Assembly (NCBI GenBank): GCA_036266195.1
Contig: DATANP010000085.1
Span: 1 to 17,047, forward strand
DNA from: DATMER01 sp036266195
GTDB taxonomy: Bacteria; Acidobacteriota; Thermoanaerobaculia; Multivoradales; UBA5704
Length of the DNA stretch: 17,047 bases
Direction of reading: 5' to 3'
Shown: positions 15,472 to 17,047 of the stretch, piece by piece
Layout of the letters: each line of letters opens with the position of its first letter
How positions within the stretch are numbered: position 1 is the first letter of the stretch
Notes under the pieces: generated by a model
Seen by the model: only the letters and a program-made list of their open reading frames with translations
What the model was told of the DNA's origin: nothing
Database searches by the model: none
Position numbers and translations under genes: made by a program

Positions 15472-16713
15472 ATGGACCGTCTCCAATCCCTCTCATCGGC
15501 CCTTTCAGCAGCAAAGCTCCCCGTCCGCAGCTCCCTTCCGGCGACCTCCGCGGTGCGCTCCGGGCTCTGCAGCGACCTGCACCACGGGTCCGTGGTGCCA
15601 CCCATCCACCTGTCGTCCAACTTCACCTTCGCGGGCTTCGGCCAGGCGAGGACCTATGACTACACGCGCTCCGGCAATCCGACCCGGGACCTGCTCGCCA
15701 GCGCGCTCGCCGAGGCCGAAGGAGGGGCCGGCGCGGTGGTCACCTCGACCGGCATGTCGGCCATCCACCTCGTGCTCCAGCTTCTCCAGCCAGGAGAGCT
15801 GGTGGTCGCACCCTTCGATTGTTACGGCGGAACCTGGCGGCTGCTCGACGCCTGCGCCGCGAAGGGAGCCTTCCGCGTCCTGTTCGCCGATCTAAGCGAT
15901 CTCGTGGAGCGCAGCGCCGCGCTGGCCGCCGGCCCCCGTCTGGTCTGGGTCGAGACACCGAGCAATCCGCTCTTGCGCATCACCGACCTGCGCGCCGTCT
16001 GCCGCGAGGCGGCCCGGGTCGGCGCCCTGGTCGCGGCCGACAACACCTTCCTCTCCCCTGCCCTCCAGCGCCCGCTGGAGCTGGGCGCGGACCTGGCGGT
16101 CCATTCCACGACCAAGTATCTGAACGGTCACAGCGACGTGGTGGGTGGAGCCGTGGTGGCCCGCGATCCCCAACTGCTGGCGGACGTCGCCTGGTGGGCG
16201 AACTGTCTCGGGATCACGGGCTCACCGTTCGACAGCTATCTCACTCTTCGCGGGCTGCGCACGCTGCACGCCAGGATGCGGGTCCACCTGGAGAATGCCG
16301 CCGCGGTGGTCGATCGGCTGAAGACCCATCCGGCGGTGTCCCGGGTCTACTGGCCCGGCTTGACCGAGCATCCGGGTCATACCGTAGCCGCCGCGCAGCA
16401 GGACGGGTTCGGCGCCATGGTGAGCTTCGAGTTGGAGGGAGGCGAAGCAGCAGTGCGCGCGTTCGTGGACGGGCTGCGCTGTTTCTCCCTGGCCGAGTCG
16501 CTGGGCGGCGTGGAGAGCCTGGTGGCGCACCCGGCCACTATGACGCATGCCTCCATGGACCCCGAGGCAAGGCGCCGGGCGGGCATCGGTGATGGTCTGC
16601 TGCGGCTGTCGGTGGGCATCGAGGCGGCTGAGGACCTGGTGGCCGATGTCGCGGCCGGGCTGAACCGGGCCTTGGTTGCGATGGAAACCGCGGCCGAGGC
16701 GATCGGAACCTGA
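15472..16713 (+). CDS. metB: Cystathionine gamma-synthase
   Basis: PLP enzyme of the Cys/Met metabolism family. It joins an O-acylated homoserine with cysteine to give cystathionine, the transsulfuration route to methionine. Product of 413 residues; E. coli MetB has 386, and the extra length is mostly a ~25-residue N-terminal lead. Blocks very close to E. coli MetB from memory: VVPPIHLSSNF, YDYTRSGNPTRD, TGMSAIHLV, APFDCYGG, VETPSNPLLRI, DNTFLSPALQ, STTKYLNGHSDVVGG with the PLP lysine in TTKYL, AWWANCLGITG, and FSLAESLGGVESL. Start ATG 15472 is set by AAGGAGG; earlier in-frame ATGs fall in the riboswitch or its control region. Regulated by the upstream SAM-I riboswitch, so low SAM should raise expression. 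No other methionine gene is in the window. Confidence 0.95.
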   Translation: MDRLQSLSSALSAAKLPVRSSLPATSAVRSGLCSDLHHGSVVPPIHLSSNFTFAGFGQARTYDYTRSGNPTRDLLASALAEAEGGAGAVVTSTGMSAIHLVLQLLQPGELVVAPFDCYGGTWRLLDACAAKGAFRVLFADLSDLVERSAALAAGPRLVWVETPSNPLLRITDLRAVCREAARVGALVAADNTFLSPALQRPLELGADLAVHSTTKYLNGHSDVVGGAVVARDPQLLADVAWWANCLGITGSPFDSYLTLRGLRTLHARMRVHLENAAAVVDRLKTHPAVSRVYWPGLTEHPGHTVAAAQQDGFGAMVSFELEGGEAAVRAFVDGLRCFSLAESLGGVESLVAHPATMTHASMDPEARRRAGIGDGLLRLSVGIEAAEDLVADVAAGLNRALVAMETAAEAIGT

Positions 16714-16799
16714 GCTAGGATCGGTCTATGAGCGGCCTTCACCCTTGGCCCCCCTACGCGCTAACTTTTGCCAACGTCAAAGCTGGCGGACAGATAGTA

Positions 16800-16818
16800 G
16801 CGCCTCCGCAGGAGGCGC
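16800..16818. repeat. Perfect hairpin GCGCCTCC-GCA-GGAGGCGC
   Basis: Eight-base perfect stem with a three-base loop, 86 bases after the metB stop and touching the left arm of the REP-like repeat. There is no T run, so a classical intrinsic terminator is unlikely, though it could stabilise the metB transcript end. Confidence 0.6.
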
Positions 16819-16978
16819 AGGTGCGTAGCCTCGGGTTTCAACCCGAGGCGGGCGGGGCGGCCTCGTCGCTCCCATGCACCCTGCCGTCGCCCCTGAAGGG
16901 GCTCGAATCGGAGATTCGGGCCTCGCTGCTCCGGCGGGCCTCGCAGCCCCGGGTTGAAACCCGGGGCTACGCGCCTGC
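16817..16978. repeat. REP-like inverted repeat pair, 32-base arms
   Basis: The left arm (16817-16848) contains CGGGTTTCAACCCG, itself a palindrome. The right arm (16947-16978) contains CGGGTTGAAACCCG and is the reverse complement of the left arm with three mismatches in 32 (for example GCAGGTGCGTAGCC against GGCTACGCGCCTGC). The arms are 98 bases apart. Paired palindromes facing each other are the layout of REP/BIME-type elements moved by Y1 transposases; no such transposase is in the window. The 334 bases after metB hold no convincing gene. Confidence 0.7.
16889..16918. repeat. Two adjacent hairpins inside the REP-like element
   Basis: GCCCCTGAAGGGGC (16889-16902) folds as GCCCC/GGGGC. Right beside it, CGAAT (16904-16908) pairs with ATTCG (16914-16918). 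They lie midway between the two inverted arms, so the whole element is a chain of hairpins. Confidence 0.5.
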
Positions 16979-17047
16979 ACCCCCCTTCGGAGGGTGCTCT
17001 AAGCGCCTATGGGGGCCGGGGGTGAGGGCTGACGGTTGCGGAGGCCA

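Noticed and set aside
16817..16978. CRISPR array
   Set aside because: Only two arms, in inverted rather than direct orientation, with no regular spacers.
16777..16980. - strand open frame across the REP-like element
   Set aside because: Its whole length lies in palindromic repeat DNA; the Pro/Ala/Arg translation has no motif.

Overview
This is a visibly GC-rich bacterial window with dense gene packing and Shine-Dalgarno (SD) starts. Two exported lipoproteins, an HlyD/FtsX-type export operon and no phage or plasmid genes suggest a chromosomal segment of a Gram-negative-type bacterium. The mix of genes (phosphodiesterase ending in a LRSLGYAN-type tail, DinB-like and SGNH proteins, SAM-I riboswitch on an E. 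coli-like metB) would fit an Acidobacteriota-like lineage. That assignment is inference; no rRNA or other taxonomic marker is present.

Left part (2-5044, + strand). A 5'-truncated M20 metallopeptidase is joined by 4-base ATGA overlaps to an AbiEii-type nucleotidyltransferase and then to a 90-residue protein, probably a toxin/antitoxin-like pair in the unusual toxin-first order. Two lipoprotein genes follow: one with a C-terminal DUF2314-like domain, and an alkaline-phosphatase-superfamily phosphodiesterase.

Middle (5047-9828, - strand). One operon reads DinB-like fragment, ABC ATPase, 787-residue FtsX-type permease, HlyD-type adaptor. It is a complete inner-membrane ABC efflux/export unit. 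The first gene has lost the N-terminal half expected of a DinB protein. A divergent pair follows: an SGNH hydrolase (- strand) and a class I methyltransferase (+ strand).

Right part (11444-17047). On the - strand, a two-gene operon encodes a signal-less zinc metalloprotease with a thermolysin-like HExxH site, then a ComEC-like metallo-beta-lactamase-fold hydrolase with a histone-like Lys/Ala tail. This is the best candidate here for an undescribed system. Divergent from it, a well-formed promoter and a SAM-I riboswitch precede metB (cystathionine gamma-synthase), so methionine synthesis is probably shut off when SAM is plentiful. The last 330 bases hold no convincing gene. They contain a REP-like inverted repeat of two 32-base arms with extra hairpins between and beside them.
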